DNA of 42,098 bases from an uncultured Clostridia bacterium (GTDB lineage Bacteria > Bacillota_I > Bacilli_A > RF39 > UBA660): contig CAMOMI010000004.1 of the NCBI GenBank assembly GCA_946619755.1, positions 1 to 42,098 of the forward strand. The letters run 5' to 3'. Positions 7,573 through 16,414 of this stretch are shown here, in pieces; the stretch's first letter is position 1; every line of letters begins with the position of its first letter. The notes under the pieces were generated by a model that had not been told where the DNA came from, made no database searches, and saw only the letters and a program-made list of their open reading frames with translations. The translations under genes and the position numbers were made by a program.

Positions 7573-9171
7573 ATGTACATAAATAATAAAATTTTAATTG
7601 GCAAAAACAACACCGAAGAATTGGCAATTATCTTAGATAAAGCTAACCGTCATGGCTTAATTACTGGTGCATCTGGTAGTGGTAAAACAATTACATTAAA
7701 AGTAATGGCAGAAAGTTTTTCAAGTGCAGGCGTTCCCGTCTTTTTAGCGGATGTAAAAGGAGATATTGCTGGAACATGCCTTCCAGGAACAAATAATGAA
7801 AAAATTGAAGAAAGACTAAAAGGATTAAGAATTGATGACTTCAAATTTAGAGGATTCCCTATTCATTTCTGGGATGTGTTTGGCAAAAAAGGTCATCCAA
7901 TAAGAACAACTGTTAAAGATGTTGGCCCAACTATTCTATCTAGAATGCTAGGACTAACTGAAGCCGGTGAAGGTGTCTTAGCTATTGCCTTTAAAATAGC
8001 TGAAGATAGAGGCTTAGAGCTTATTGATTTAAAAGACTTAAAAATATTACTAACATATATTGGTGAACACAATAAAGAGTTTATTACTACTTATGGTAAT
8101 ATTACTACCCAAAGCATTGGAGTAATTCAAAGAAATCTATTAGAATTAGATAGCCAAGGTGGTAATTCTTTCTTTGGTGAACCTAATCTAGATATCAATG
8201 ATTTTCTAAAAACCAACAATGAAGGACTGGGATATATTAATATAATGGATTGCGTTGAATTATTCAAAAGTCCTGATTTATATTCATGTTTCTTACTATG
8301 GTTACTTACAACATTATATGAAACCTTACCAGAAGTTGGTGATTTAGAGAAACCTAAGATTGTTTTCTTCTTTGATGAGGCTCATCTATTATTTGATGGC
8401 ATGCCAAGCCATATGCTAAAAGAAGTAACAGGAATTGTAAAATTAATAAGATCAAAAGGTATTGGATTATACTTTATATCTCAAGCTCCAACCGATATCC
8501 CAGATGCCATTATTTCTCAATTAGGTAATCGAGTTCAACATGCCTTAAGAGCTTATACTCCATCTGAACAAAAAATTGTTAAAACAGCTGCTAATGCCTT
8601 TAGAACAAATAAATCATTTAATACTGAAGAAGCCATTTTATCACTTGGAACAGGTGAAGCTCTAATATCTTTTCAAAATGAAAAAGGTGAACCTAATATT
8701 GTTGAGAAGTGTACTATCCTACCTCCACAAAGTATGATGGGTAGTATTGATGATGGTACCAGATTGATGGCTATGTCAAACAGCTTATTTAAAGGAAAAT
8801 ATGATATTCCAATCGATCGTGAATCAGCTTATGAAAAATTATCTTTAGAACTAGAAAATGAAGCTAAAGAAAAAGAACTAGCTGAGAAATTAAAAGAAGA
8901 AGCCAAAGCTAAAAAAGAAGCCGAAAAAGAAGCCGAAAAAAGATTAAAAGAAGAAGAAAAACAAAGAAAAGCTGAAGAAAAAGCTAAAAAAGAAAGAGAA
9001 AAAGCTATAAAAAACAGCCCATTATATAAAGTAGGTAACAAAGCTAAAAATAAAATAGTTAACAAAGCTTTAAATAAAGGCATTGATGCTCTATTTGGAA
9101 CATCCAAAAGTAGTAAAAAAACATCTAATGATAGCATTGCCAAAACAATACTTAAAAGTTTATTTAAATAA
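7573..9171 (+). CDS. HerA-like (DUF853) P-loop ATPase
   Basis: This 532-residue protein is a DUF853-type member of the HerA/FtsK ATPase group. Walker A is GASGSGKT (about 32-39), followed by the characteristic PVFLADVKGDIAG. Walker B is VFFFDEAHLLF (about 264-274), and GLYFISQAP and GNRVQHALRA form the sensor/arginine-finger region. After about residue 415 the protein changes to a long Lys/Glu/Ala coiled coil and a basic tail. HerA relatives pump or unwind DNA; the role of DUF853 members is not established. AT-rich DNA with GGAGG precedes the ATG. It leads a run of five plus-strand genes with short gaps. Confidence 0.9.
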   Translation: MYINNKILIGKNNTEELAIILDKANRHGLITGASGSGKTITLKVMAESFSSAGVPVFLADVKGDIAGTCLPGTNNEKIEERLKGLRIDDFKFRGFPIHFWDVFGKKGHPIRTTVKDVGPTILSRMLGLTEAGEGVLAIAFKIAEDRGLELIDLKDLKILLTYIGEHNKEFITTYGNITTQSIGVIQRNLLELDSQGGNSFFGEPNLDINDFLKTNNEGLGYINIMDCVELFKSPDLYSCFLLWLLTTLYETLPEVGDLEKPKIVFFFDEAHLLFDGMPSHMLKEVTGIVKLIRSKGIGLYFISQAPTDIPDAIISQLGNRVQHALRAYTPSEQKIVKTAANAFRTNKSFNTEEAILSLGTGEALISFQNEKGEPNIVEKCTILPPQSMMGSIDDGTRLMAMSNSLFKGKYDIPIDRESAYEKLSLELENEAKEKELAEKLKEEAKAKKEAEKEAEKRLKEEEKQRKAEEKAKKEREKAIKNSPLYKVGNKAKNKIVNKALNKGIDALFGTSKSSKKTSNDSIAKTILKSLFK

Positions 9172-9186
9172 AGAAAGGAAAGAATT

Positions 9187-10074
9187 ATGGAAAAATCAAA
9201 AGTATATTTTATTAAAGAAATAAATGCCGACAATTTAATTAAAATCTATGAAGCCTTAGGAGTTAATTTAGAAGGCAAAATTGGCGTTAAAGTATCAACT
9301 GGTGAAGATGGTGCTAAAGGATATTTAAAAGCTGATTTAATTGGCCCATTCGTAAAGAAATTAAACGGTACTATCATCGAATGCAATACCGCTTATCCTG
9401 GTGCTAGAAACAATGCCGAAGAGCATTTAAAAGTAGCTGAAAAGCATGGATTTACCTCATTTGCCGATGTTGACATTATGGATGGCCAAGGTGAATTTAA
9501 AATACCTGTGAAAAACGGAAAACACCTTGAATATGATCTTGTTGGTGAAAATTTTAAAAACTATGATGCAATTGTAAACTTAGCTCACGGTAAAGGACAT
9601 GCCATGGGAGGCTTTGGAGCCAATTTAAAAAATCAATCTATTGGCATTGCCTCTAGAAATGGTAAAGCTTATATCCATAGCTGTGGCCAAACAGCTGATC
9701 CTGATAAATGTTGGACTGTTAGTTATGAACAAAAAGACTTTATTGAATCAATGGCTGAAGCCGCCAAAGCTGTCGCTGATTATCTTGAAGATAATCATAA
9801 ACCAATTGTCTATATTACCATTATGAATGCTTTATCAGTTGATTGTGATTGTGATGCTCATCAAGGTGACCCAGTAATGGCTGATTTAGGCATTGTTGCA
9901 TCATTAGATCCTGTAGCAAACGATCAAGCCTTTCTTGATATGGTATGGGCTAGTACTGATGAAGGAGCTCCAAAATTACAAGCAAGAATTGATAGACAAA
10001 GCGGAAGACACATAACTGAGTATGCTGAGAGCCTAGGACTTGGCAGCACTGATTATGAATTAATCGAGTTATAA
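9187..10074 (+). CDS. DUF362 family protein
   Basis: This 295-residue cytoplasmic protein matches the DUF362 family: N-terminal VKVSTGEDGAKGYLKADL, then LIGPFVKKLNGTIIECNT, a central NLAHGKGHAMGGFGANLKNQ and a C-terminal DCDCDAHQGDPVMADLGI. Many relatives carry an added ferredoxin domain with CxxCxxC motifs. This one has none, but keeps cysteines in HSCGQTADPDKC and DCDC that could bind metal. The biochemical role of the family is unsettled. It lies 15 bases after the HerA-like gene and 21 bases before the DUF1846 gene, consistent with one transcript. Confidence 0.85.
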   Translation: MEKSKVYFIKEINADNLIKIYEALGVNLEGKIGVKVSTGEDGAKGYLKADLIGPFVKKLNGTIIECNTAYPGARNNAEEHLKVAEKHGFTSFADVDIMDGQGEFKIPVKNGKHLEYDLVGENFKNYDAIVNLAHGKGHAMGGFGANLKNQSIGIASRNGKAYIHSCGQTADPDKCWTVSYEQKDFIESMAEAAKAVADYLEDNHKPIVYITIMNALSVDCDCDAHQGDPVMADLGIVASLDPVANDQAFLDMVWASTDEGAPKLQARIDRQSGRHITEYAESLGLGSTDYELIEL

Positions 10075-10095
10075 AAAGAAGTAAGAGGTAAAAAA

Positions 10096-11553
10096 ATGAA
10101 AAAGATAGGATTTGATAATGCTAAATACGTAAAAATACAGAGTAAAAAAATAAGAGAAAGATTTAAACTATTTGATAAATTATATTTGGAAGTTGGCGGT
10201 AAATTATTTGATGATTCACATGCTGCAAGGATATTACCAGGTTTTAAAAATGATGTCAAAATAAGTATGTTTAAAGAACTAAAAGACGATTTAGAAATAA
10301 TTTTCTGCATTAATGCCGGTGATATTGAGAAAAATAAAACTCGTGGAGAATATGGTATAACCTATGATATAGAAATAATTAAACTAATTAATAAATCTAA
10401 AAAAATGGGCTTTTCTGTCAACAGTGTTGTTATAACTTTATATAATAATCAAGTAAGTGTTGATAAGTTTATAAAAAAATTAAATCGAAATGGCATTAAA
10501 ACATATATTCATACATTTACTAAAGGCTATCCAACTGATGTAGATACAATTGTCAGCGAAGAAGGATACGGAGCTAATCCATATATTGAAACAACCAAAC
10601 CTTTAATTTTAGTCAATGCCCCAGGTCCAGGATCTGGTAAACTAGCCACTTGTTTATCACAAATATATCATGAAAATAAGCATGGTATTAATGCCGGTTA
10701 TGCCAAATTTGAAACTTTTCCAGTATGGAATCTTCCTCTTAAACATCCAGTAAATTTAGCATATGAAGCAGCTACGGCTGACTTAAAAGACGTCAATATG
10801 ATTGATCCATTTCATCTTGAAAAGTATGGTATTACTGCTGTTAACTATAACCGTGATATTGAAACATTTCCTATCTTAAAAAATATTTTAAATAAAGTAA
10901 CCCAGAAAGATATTTATTCATCTCCTACCGATATGGGTGTTAATATGGTAGGATTCTGTATTAATAACAATGAAGCTGTTGAAGAAGCCTCTAAAAAAGA
11001 AATTGTTAGAAGATATTATAATGAAAAAAATAACTATAAAATGGGCTTATGTGATGAAGATACATATAAAAAAATCAAACTATTAATGAATGAATTAAAT
11101 ATTGATGAAATGTATCTAGATGTCATTAAACCAGCCCTTGCTAAAAAAGAAAAAGAAAGCTTACCGGTAATATCTATAAAAGTAGGCAAAAAGATTATAA
11201 CTGGCAAACAAACTGATTTGTTAACACCTGCCGGTACAGTCATCCTCAATGCCATTAAACATTTAAGTAAAATACCGGATGATATATACTTGTTATCGCC
11301 AAGCGTTTTAGAACCAATCTTAAAATTAAAAAAAGAAATGGGTACAGGTGATCGATTAACATTGACAGAAGTATTGACGGCTTTAAGTATTAGTTCAGTT
11401 ACTAATCCACTCGCTGCCAAAGCCATGTCATACTTAACAAAATTAAAAAACGCCGAAGCTCATGCAACTTATATCGTTACCGGTAGTGACAAAAAATCAC
11501 TTCGTGATTTAAAAATCAATTTAACTTGTGAAAATGAATTTTTAGATTATTAA
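10096..11553 (+). CDS. DUF1846 (UPF0371) family protein
   Basis: This 485-residue protein matches the DUF1846/UPF0371 family along its length. It has the N-terminal start KKIGFDNAKYVKIQSKKI, a conserved NAPGPGSGKLATCLSQIYHE segment with a P-loop-like GPGSGK, and PVWNLPLKHPVNLAYEAATADL. The family is structurally known but has no firmly assigned reaction; a nucleotide-binding role is inferred from the glycine-rich loop. AGAGGT precedes the ATG. Length is typical for the family. It is third in the five-gene run. Confidence 0.92.
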   Translation: MKKIGFDNAKYVKIQSKKIRERFKLFDKLYLEVGGKLFDDSHAARILPGFKNDVKISMFKELKDDLEIIFCINAGDIEKNKTRGEYGITYDIEIIKLINKSKKMGFSVNSVVITLYNNQVSVDKFIKKLNRNGIKTYIHTFTKGYPTDVDTIVSEEGYGANPYIETTKPLILVNAPGPGSGKLATCLSQIYHENKHGINAGYAKFETFPVWNLPLKHPVNLAYEAATADLKDVNMIDPFHLEKYGITAVNYNRDIETFPILKNILNKVTQKDIYSSPTDMGVNMVGFCINNNEAVEEASKKEIVRRYYNEKNNYKMGLCDEDTYKKIKLLMNELNIDEMYLDVIKPALAKKEKESLPVISIKVGKKIITGKQTDLLTPAGTVILNAIKHLSKIPDDIYLLSPSVLEPILKLKKEMGTGDRLTLTEVLTALSISSVTNPLAAKAMSYLTKLKNAEAHATYIVTGSDKKSLRDLKINLTCENEFLDY

Positions 11554-11564
11554 AGGAGTATATT

Positions 11565-11798
11565 ATGCCTAAACTTAAAATAAAAGGTGTTTATAAACAT
11601 TTTAAAGGCGGTTATTATTTGGTTGAAGATATTGCCTATGATTCTGAAACTCAAGAACAATATGTTGTTTATCGTAAATTATATGATGATAATTCATTAT
11701 GGATAAGACCTGTGGAAATGTTTCTGAGTGAAGTAGATCATCAAAAATATCCTGATGTAAAACAAAAATATCGCTTTGAATTACAAAAAAAACTATAA
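11565..11798 (+). CDS. DUF1653 domain protein
   Basis: This 77-residue protein is a single DUF1653 domain: GVYKHFKGGYYLVEDIA near the start, YVVYRKLYDDNSLWIRP in the middle and MFLSEV after it. Such small beta-rich domains are widespread and of unknown role. It starts 11 bases after the DUF1846 gene with a clear GGAG and ends 13 bases before the next gene, so it is probably co-transcribed. Confidence 0.88.
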   Translation: MPKLKIKGVYKHFKGGYYLVEDIAYDSETQEQYVVYRKLYDDNSLWIRPVEMFLSEVDHQKYPDVKQKYRFELQKKL

Positions 11799-11811
11799 AT
11801 TTGGAGTATAT

Positions 11812-12141
11812 ATGGAAAATAAACAACCCTATCTTGACACTAGTATAAAACTATTGTTTAAAGAATTAATTGAAATATATAATATTGCTTATAAAGAATT
11901 AAAACCATCTGTTGAAAGAATCATAAAAGAAAAAATAACTAACAAAGATACTATTGAAGATTGTTTAGAAAAACTCCTAAATATTCCCACTGACGCATGC
12001 TATAAATTATTTATAAAACTATGTGACTATTATGCCAGAATAGATTTATCATCGTCACTTGAATATTTAAAAATATATGAAGAACTATATGGTGAAGATG
12101 ATATAAAAATAAAGAAAAAAGATTATAAACCAAATTTATAA
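11812..12141 (+). CDS. small helical protein, unknown function
   Basis: The product is a 109-residue, largely helical and charged protein with no membrane helix or known motif. The track start at 11776 lies inside the preceding gene and lacks a ribosome binding site. The ATG at 11812 has TTGGAG at a good distance and gives MENKQPYLD as the N-terminus. It is the last gene of the run and ends within a two-way terminator shared with the convergent gene. Function unknown. Confidence 0.7.
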   Translation: MENKQPYLDTSIKLLFKELIEIYNIAYKELKPSVERIIKEKITNKDTIEDCLEKLLNIPTDACYKLFIKLCDYYARIDLSSSLEYLKIYEELYGEDDIKIKKKDYKPNL

Positions 12142-12150
12142 TCTTTTATT
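12115..12150. terminator. two-way terminator
   Basis: GATTATAAA (12121-12129) pairs with TTTATAATC (12135-12143). A runs before it and T runs after it, so it can stop transcription from both sides between convergent genes. Confidence 0.8.
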
Positions 12151-12349
12151 TTATATACTTATCAATATATTTGTTTAATTCCTTTTCAATTTTATCACCA
12201 TCTACCCCTTTAACTTTTTTACTAACAGTCTCCCCTAACTTATCACTAGCTTTTTTGGCTTCTTTATTTATAACTTGCTTAGCTTTTTTAATATTGTTTT
12301 TGCCAATAACATTCTCTGCTTTGCTCATTAATTCATCCAACTTACTCAT
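12146..12349 (-). CDS. small lysine-rich helical protein
   Basis: This 67-residue, lysine-rich, amphipathic helical protein reads MSKLDELMSKAENVIGKN and continues with repeats of KKAK and KKASDK type. It resembles small stress or DNA/membrane-associated helical proteins in composition only, and no family is assigned. The track ORF begins with a TTG; the ATG at 12349 has GGAGG five bases upstream and is used. It stands alone, convergent with the DUF1653 run. Confidence 0.65.
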   Translation of the reverse strand: MSKLDELMSKAENVIGKNNIKKAKQVINKEAKKASDKLGETVSKKVKGVDGDKIEKELNKYIDKYIK

Positions 12350-12393
12350 ATAATCCTCCAATCAATAAATACTATAACATAGTTTTTATAAAA

Positions 12394-12422
12394 TTGACAA
12401 ATAAAAACAATTATGTTATCAT
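12394..12422 (+). promoter_or_regulatory. sigma-A promoter for the 12453 gene
   Basis: TTGACA (12394-12399), a 17-base spacer and TATCAT (12417-12422) lie 30 bases before the ATG. Confidence 0.8.
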
Positions 12423-12452
12423 ACTGCCCTAACAAAAGGTGGGTGACTTATT

Positions 12453-13127
12453 ATGGATAAATCAGTATATTTGCATGGCATATCTGCTTATGATGATTTA
12501 TATAATCCAAGATATACTAATAGACTACTTGAAGATATTTTAAAGTCAGAAGCCTTGTTATCATTTAATAAGCAAATAAGTAAATATGGTAAGAATAGAT
12601 ATCGTGAACGTGACGGTCGAATTGGCTTTAATGGTGTTGATTATATTTCCTTATGTGATTATGAAAAAAGATATGAACGCTTTCCCGATAGACGTCATTA
12701 CAATTCGTTTCATGCTTATATCTTATATTCATTAGCTATTATTTTTCCTAAGGATAAACTATCGGTAATAACTCCAGAATTAATATGTATCGATGACGAG
12801 TTAGATTTTTTTATCGAAATGGCTCGTTGTGGATTATCTAAAACAAAGCGATATTCTGACATGGCTGATGAGGTTCAAGTAAAGGATATTATCCCTTTAT
12901 CTTTAATGTCAGGAGTAACTATTCCCCTAGATAAACTTGATAGAATATTTTATACTAGTTCAATGTATTTAGATATTGCACTAAAAGAAATAGATAAACT
13001 TGCAACTTTACTATTAAAATATGGATATGATATTCCTATCTATGACATAAAAAGCACTGAATCATTGCTAGATATTACAAATGTAAAAAGATTAGTAAAA
13101 GAATACCATAAAAAATGGAGACTATAA
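12453..13127 (+). CDS. unknown protein with weak ADP-ribosyltransferase-like features
   Basis: This 224-residue soluble protein has no family I can name with confidence. It begins SVYLHGISAYDD, which recalls the YxHGT/S opening of ADP-ribosyltransferase folds such as DarT and KptA, and continues with GFNGVDYISLCDYE, where such folds place a second core strand. The later half is helical and ends in a basic tail. The resemblance is by eye and weak. AGGTGGGTGA lies upstream of the ATG and a strong promoter precedes it. It is a single gene, convergent with gmk, and they share an inverted repeat terminator. Confidence 0.6.
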   Translation: MDKSVYLHGISAYDDLYNPRYTNRLLEDILKSEALLSFNKQISKYGKNRYRERDGRIGFNGVDYISLCDYEKRYERFPDRRHYNSFHAYILYSLAIIFPKDKLSVITPELICIDDELDFFIEMARCGLSKTKRYSDMADEVQVKDIIPLSLMSGVTIPLDKLDRIFYTSSMYLDIALKEIDKLATLLLKYGYDIPIYDIKSTESLLDITNVKRLVKEYHKKWRL

Positions 13128-13137
13128 TTATAGTCTC
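13118..13137. terminator. terminator between convergent genes
   Basis: GAGACTATAA and TTATAGTCTC form a perfect inverted repeat. Six T residues follow on the minus strand two bases later (CCATTTTTT), and the plus side is T-rich. Confidence 0.65.
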
Positions 13138-13691
13138 TATATTTCTTTTAAAATAATATTTCTAACTTCATTGGTAGCTGTTTCTAAATCATCGTTAACA
13201 ACTACAAAGTCATAAAAATCTACTTCTTTTAATTCCTTTTTTGCTATCTCTAATCTTTGATTAATTTTTTCTTCTGATTCTGTTCCTCTACGGATAAGCC
13301 TTTCCCTAAGCACTTCCATTGATGGCGGTGCAATATATATAAGTAGCGCATCTGGAAATATTTTCTTTATATTGTGTGCCCCATTGACATCTATTTCTGA
13401 AAAAACATTTACTCCTTGTTTCATTTTATCTAAGACTATTTTCTTAGAAGTGCCATAATAATTGTTATTATAAACATTATATTCTAAAAACTCTCCATCC
13501 TTGATTTTCTTTTCAAATTCTTCCTTTGAAATAAAGTAATAGTTAACACCATCAACTTCCCCTTCTCTTGGACTCCTTGTTGTGGTAGATACTGAATACC
13601 ATGCATTAAGTTCGTTAATTAATTTGTTACAGATAGTCCCCTTTCCCACACCAGAAGGACCAGATATTACAATAAATTTTCCTTTTTCCAT
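13137..13691 (-). CDS. gmk: guanylate kinase
   Basis: Guanylate kinase phosphorylates GMP to GDP with ATP in the cytoplasm. The 184-residue protein shows Walker A GPSGVGKGT (about 11-19), the GMP-binding STTTRSPREGEVDGVNYYF, EVDVNGA (as SEIDVNGAHNIKK) and the lid RLIRRGTESEEKINQRL. It lacks the C-terminal extension seen in some homologues (about 200-210 residues) but no core motif is missing. GAGAGG precedes the ATG. It is a single gene with a TTGCTT/TATAAT-like promoter upstream on the minus strand, not linked to rpoZ as in many Firmicutes. Confidence 0.95.
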   Translation of the reverse strand: MEKGKFIVISGPSGVGKGTICNKLINELNAWYSVSTTTRSPREGEVDGVNYYFISKEEFEKKIKDGEFLEYNVYNNNYYGTSKKIVLDKMKQGVNVFSEIDVNGAHNIKKIFPDALLIYIAPPSMEVLRERLIRRGTESEEKINQRLEIAKKELKEVDFYDFVVVNDDLETATNEVRNIILKEI

Positions 13692-13808
13692 AAATATCCT
13701 CTCATATAATTATAACAAAATTATAATATATAAAGCAATAAAAAACCATCTTTTTAAAAAAATTACAAAATATGATATAATATAACTAATTAAAAAAGAG
13801 GTGAAATA

Positions 13809-14246
13809 ATGAATAATAAATATGATTTTTTTATTGCCGGTAAAACAAGAAATAAAGAAAATATTTTAAAAATATGCGATTTATTTGATAAATATAATAT
13901 TTCCTACTATTGCTTCCTAAAGAACGATGATACAATGAATAACTATGGAACTAATGAGCAAACCGAAGACGAAAGAATGGATGTTTTTGAATCATTAGAT
14001 TTAAAAAGTGAAATTGTTTTAAATATCTTTAATGAAGATTTAGCCAGTGAAAAGGCATCTAAAAATTTTTTATTAGTACTTCCAGCCGGTAAATCTGGCC
14101 ATATTGAAGCAGGTATTGCCTACGGCTTAGGCAAAAAATGCTACGCAATTGGCGAATACGACGCTACTGATTCATTATATAATATCTTTGAAAAGATATT
14201 CAAAGATGAAACAGAATTAGCAACCTTTTTAAAAAAATATCGCTAA
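13809..14246 (+). CDS. nucleoside 2-deoxyribosyltransferase-like protein
   Basis: This 145-residue protein has the fold markers of the nucleoside 2-deoxyribosyltransferase family: an N-terminal strand FFIAGKTRNKENI and a late FLLVLPAGKSGHIEAGIAYG with the expected catalytic Glu at about residue 100. Classical family members exchange bases between deoxynucleosides, while others hydrolyse nucleotides or act as nucleotide-sensing modules. The exact substrate cannot be read. GAGGTGA precedes the ATG, and TGATATAAT lies upstream as an extended -10. It is a single gene just before cysS. Confidence 0.75.
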   Translation: MNNKYDFFIAGKTRNKENILKICDLFDKYNISYYCFLKNDDTMNNYGTNEQTEDERMDVFESLDLKSEIVLNIFNEDLASEKASKNFLLVLPAGKSGHIEAGIAYGLGKKCYAIGEYDATDSLYNIFEKIFKDETELATFLKKYR

Positions 14247-14256
14247 CTATTAATTA

Positions 14257-14285
14257 TTTACATAAAATATATAAAATGCTATAAT
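14257..14285 (+). promoter_or_regulatory. promoter of cysS
   Basis: TTTACA (14257-14262), a 17-base spacer and TATAAT (14280-14285) lie about 25 bases before the start codon. I see no T-box leader in this short space. Confidence 0.75.
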
Positions 14286-14309
14286 TACATATAGAAAAAG
14301 GAGGATACT

Positions 14310-15704
14310 ATGAAATTATATAACACATTATCAAGAAAAGTTGAAGAGTTTATTCCATATGAAAAAGATAATGTAACGATGTATACTTGTGGACCTACTG
14401 TTTACCATTATGCTCATATCGGAAATTTAAGAACATATATTGCCGAAGACATCTTAGAAAAAGCATTAAATTATTTAGGCTATAATGTCAAAAGAGTAAT
14501 GAACATTACCGATGTTGGTCATTTATCAAGTGATGCTGATACCGGTGAAGATAAAATGGTTAAAGGTGCTAAACGAGAACATAAAACAGTTCTTGAAATA
14601 GCTAAATATTACACTGACTGCTTTAAAAAAGATTGTGAAAAATTAAATATAAAATGGCCAGAGACCGTTGTCCCAGCAACCTCTTTAATTGATTATTATA
14701 TTGAGTTTATCAAAGAACTAATGAATAAAGGATATGCTTATCTTGCTAATGGTAATATCTACTTTGACACAACTAAATTAGATGACTATTATAAACTAAC
14801 CAATCATAACGAAGCAGAGTTAATATCTGGTGTTAGAGATACAGTTGAAGAAGATGAAAATAAAAAAAATAAAACAGACTTTGTTTTATGGTTTACAAAA
14901 TCTAAATTTGAAGATCAAGAACTAAAATGGGAAAGCCCATGGGGATTAGGTTACCCTGGTTGGCATATTGAATGCTCATGTATCTCATTAAAGTATTTAG
15001 GTGAAAAACTAGATATTCACTGTGGCGGTGTTGATAATATTTTTCCTCATCATACCAATGAAATAGCCCAAACAGAAAGCTATATTGGCAAAAAATGGTG
15101 TAATTATTGGTTTCATGCTGAACATTTAAATGACGCTACAGGCAAAATGAGTAAATCTAAAGGTGAATTCTTAACAATTGACTTATTAGAAAGTAAAGGA
15201 TATAATCCCCTTGCTTATCGATTATTTTGTCTAGGCTCTCACTATAAAAACCAATTAGTATTCACTTTTGATTCCTTAGATAGTACTGAAAATGCCTATA
15301 ATAAATTATTAAATAAAGTAAAATCATTAAAAAAAGATAACTCTCAAATTGATCAAGAAGCATTTGATAAATATAATAATAGTTTTAAAAGTGCTTTAGA
15401 AGATAATCTAAATACATCCAATGCCCTAACTGTTTTATATGACGTTTTAAAAAGTGATATAAATGATAACACTAAATTAGCCTTAGTTGAATCCTTTGAT
15501 AAAGTATTATCATTAGATTTATTAAAAAAAGAAAAAATTGATGACGAATTATTAACTTATATAAATGAAATGATCGAAAAAAGAAAGATAGCTAAAAGTA
15601 ACAAAAATTTTGCCTTGGCTGACTCTATTAGAGACGAGTTATTGTCTAAAGGAATAATTTTAAAAGATACCCGTGAGGGTACTACATTCGAGGTGAATAA
15701 GTAA
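14310..15704 (+). CDS. cysS: cysteinyl-tRNA synthetase
   Basis: The class I enzyme charges tRNA-Cys. The 464-residue protein has full family length with TCGPTVYHYAHIGNLRTY (including the HIGN variant of HIGH, and the zinc-binding Cys at the start), WHIECSCISLKYLG with another zinc Cys, GVDNIFPHHTNEIAQTE with the zinc His, and the KMSKSKG loop. The C-terminal helical anticodon-binding region is present. GGAGG precedes the ATG. The stop overlaps the start of the zinc peptidase gene by one base (TAATG), so the two are coupled. Confidence 0.97.
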   Translation: MKLYNTLSRKVEEFIPYEKDNVTMYTCGPTVYHYAHIGNLRTYIAEDILEKALNYLGYNVKRVMNITDVGHLSSDADTGEDKMVKGAKREHKTVLEIAKYYTDCFKKDCEKLNIKWPETVVPATSLIDYYIEFIKELMNKGYAYLANGNIYFDTTKLDDYYKLTNHNEAELISGVRDTVEEDENKKNKTDFVLWFTKSKFEDQELKWESPWGLGYPGWHIECSCISLKYLGEKLDIHCGGVDNIFPHHTNEIAQTESYIGKKWCNYWFHAEHLNDATGKMSKSKGEFLTIDLLESKGYNPLAYRLFCLGSHYKNQLVFTFDSLDSTENAYNKLLNKVKSLKKDNSQIDQEAFDKYNNSFKSALEDNLNTSNALTVLYDVLKSDINDNTKLALVESFDKVLSLDLLKKEKIDDELLTYINEMIEKRKIAKSNKNFALADSIRDELLSKGIILKDTREGTTFEVNK

Positions 15705-16390
15705 TGGATGCAATATTATACTATGGACTTCCTTTAATAGGCTTAGCGATAACCTCACTCGCTCAACTATTAATTACAACAAATTATAGCAAATATAAAA
15801 AGACTCCTTCAACTAGTCATAAAAAAGGCTGTGAAGTAGCCAGAGAAATTCTGGATAAACATAACCTTAAAAAAGTTGATGTTGTTATGGTATCGGGTAA
15901 TTTAACTGATCATTATGATCCAACTGCTAAAGTTGTGAGATTATCTGAAGATATTTATTCTGGAACAAGTATCGCTTCTGTTTCTGTAGCTGCACACGAA
16001 TGCGGCCATGCTATTCAAGATAAAATAGCCTACACTCCGATGCGTATTAGATCAAAACTAGTACCAGTTGTAAATTTTTCAACCAAGATAGGTTACTTAG
16101 TTATCACAATTGGCTTTATTTTAGGAGCCCTAAAACTAGCGCTTGTCGGTTTAATATTACTTCTAAGTATGTTAATATTTCAATTAATAACTTTACCTGT
16201 TGAATTTGATGCTTCAAGAAGAGGAAAAATCGAATTGGATGAATTGCACATCTTATCGTCTACTGAACAACAAGGCGCTGCTAAAATGCTAAGGGCTGCA
16301 GCCTTTACCTATGTTGCTTCTGTTTTATCAACATTATTAGAAATATTAAGACTTGCTTTGATGTTTGTTCCTAAAAATAACGATCGTTAA
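15704..16390 (+). CDS. YugP-type membrane zinc metallopeptidase
   Basis: This 228-residue protein belongs to the neutral zinc metallopeptidase family of B. subtilis YugP. It has an N-terminal membrane helix (about 4-25), HECGH (98-102) as the zinc site, LPVEFDASRRG with the third ligand Glu, and two further hydrophobic stretches (about 127-165 and 203-222). The physiological substrates of the family are not defined. Its ATG overlaps the cysS stop and there is no separate ribosome binding site of note, so translation is probably coupled. A terminator follows directly. Confidence 0.88.
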   Translation: MDAILYYGLPLIGLAITSLAQLLITTNYSKYKKTPSTSHKKGCEVAREILDKHNLKKVDVVMVSGNLTDHYDPTAKVVRLSEDIYSGTSIASVSVAAHECGHAIQDKIAYTPMRIRSKLVPVVNFSTKIGYLVITIGFILGALKLALVGLILLLSMLIFQLITLPVEFDASRRGKIELDELHILSSTEQQGAAKMLRAAAFTYVASVLSTLLEILRLALMFVPKNNDR

Positions 16391-16414
16391 AGAACAGTTT
16401 AACTGTTCTTTTTA
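16391..16414 (+). terminator. terminator of the cysS operon
   Basis: AGAACAG and CTGTTCT pair around TTTAA, followed by TTTT and more T-rich sequence. Confidence 0.8.

Noticed and set aside
8829-9233. 134-residue minus-strand ORF
   Set aside because: It is the antisense shadow of the lysine/glutamate-rich coiled coil of the HerA-like gene, giving Ser/Phe/Leu-rich sequence.
11034-11426. 130-residue minus-strand ORF within the DUF1846 gene
   Set aside because: It overlaps a well-supported gene and has no ribosome binding site or recognisable motif.
14247-14309. T-box leader before cysS
   Set aside because: The promoter leaves only about 18 bases of leader, too short for a T-box.
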